Positions 46,731 to 47,054 of a stretch of DNA of 47,054 bases are shown piece after piece; position 1 is the first letter of the stretch; every line of letters begins with the position of its first letter. The stretch covers positions 1-47,054 of the forward strand of contig JAIROG010000044.1 of NCBI GenBank assembly GCA_031257675.1. Direction: 5' to 3'. This DNA comes from Treponema sp. GTDB lineage: Bacteria > Spirochaetota > Spirochaetia > Treponematales > Breznakiellaceae. The position numbers and the translations under genes are program-made. The notes beneath the pieces were generated by a model, which was given only the letters and a program-made list of their open reading frames with translations, ran no database searches and was not told where the DNA came from.

Positions 46731-47054
46731 CTAGGGGCGAACAAGCCGAAAGCCGAGGTTGTCGTAGCGGCTAGACGGAGTGTAGTAGTCCCGAAAGGCA
46801 ACCCGAACGTACTCGGCGTCATTGCGCCAACTGCCGCCGCGAGCAACGCGGTAAGTCCCCGAAGACGCGCCCGCAGGGTCGGTCTGCGCGCCAGAGCTAT
46901 AGCCCCAATACCGGTCCCAGCACCACTCCCACACGTTCCCGCTCATGTCGTACAAGCCAAGACTGTTCGCCGTCTTTGTCTTCACTGGATGAGTCTTGCT
47001 CCCGCTGTTCTTGCCATACCACGCCACCGCGTCAACGCTGTTGCTCCCGCTGTA
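46731..47054 (-). CDS. formylglycine-generating-enzyme-fold protein, C-terminal part (runs off the window)
   Basis: About 107 residues reach the window edge. Blocks are typical of the FGE-sulfatase/C-type-lectin-like fold: SLGLYDMSGNVWEWCWDRY, YRVARGGSW and the terminal LGFRLVRP. Treponemes often carry several paralogues; some bind ligands or carry variable C-termini rather than making formylglycine. The catalytic Cys pair of true FGE is not seen in this part. The last ~35 residues have the pattern SWxxxAxxxRxAxRxxxxPxxR, with nearly all x positions encoded by codons ending in C or T, as in retroelement-diversified lectins. The N-terminus is outside the window. Confidence 0.85.
   Translation of the reverse strand, partial: YSGSNSVDAVAWYGKNSGSKTHPVKTKTANSLGLYDMSGNVWEWCWDRYWGYSSGAQTDPAGASSGTYRVARGGSWRNDAEYVRVAFRDYYTPSSRYDNLGFRLVRP

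Overview
This window looks like chromosome of a Treponema-like spirochaete, probably a gut-associated one. I infer this from the 16S rRNA 3' end, the spirochaete-style gene content, roughly 50% GC, and strong TTGACA/TATAAT-type promoters. No species can be named from sequence reading alone. Most of the window is ordinary housekeeping DNA, with several decayed or acquired patches.

Layout. 1-1360: a minus-strand hypothetical gene abuts a 5'-truncated 16S rRNA, followed by tRNA-Ala(UGC); no 23S follows. 1550-1856: remnant of a HAMP/class III nucleotide cyclase gene. 2079-5685 (minus): M28 peptidase, pyridoxal kinase, ParB-like protein, metallophosphoesterase. 5686-6560: a hairpin and an IS5-type transposase remnant. 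6561-9154 (minus): small secreted protein and a chemoreceptor. 9604-12853 (minus): phoH and pgpH (c-di-AMP phosphodiesterase). 12900-14500: GC-rich degenerate tract. 14691-17204 (minus): LysM/M23 peptidase, a small protein, and a glycosyltransferase split by a 15-G run (likely phase-variable). 17439-18338: membrane protein. 18319-20184 (minus): UPF0158-GNAT fusion and epmA.

20578-25223 is the accessory highlight. A good promoter drives a radical SAM/SPASM peptide-maturase-type gene and two ABC exporters, the second frameshifted. The cassette is more AT-rich at its start than its neighbours. It is flanked by direct copies of the epmA 5' end plus its upstream spacer, which suggests it entered between epmA and the M20 peptidase gene. 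No precursor peptide was identified with confidence.

25904-29206: M20 amidohydrolase, AGCS sodium symporter, truncated AAA+ ATPase. 29496-36540: gyrA, a DUF2804 protein, a large hypothetical and an NtrC-type regulator form one transcription unit. 36856-38484: lexA and holA. 38493-39182 (minus): a queuosine-precursor transporter, divergent from the ribosome/GTPase operon rplU-prp-rpmA-obgE-nadD/yqeK-lcp-rsfS (39511-44464). 44541-46196 (minus): acidic repeat protein and FGGY sugar kinase. 46731-edge (minus): C-terminal part of a formylglycine-generating-enzyme-fold protein that resembles a diversity-generating retroelement target.

A recurring theme is stem-loops built on C(C)AAAA/TTTTGG arms in the leaders of gyrA, rplU and rpmA, and perhaps of the chemoreceptor gene.
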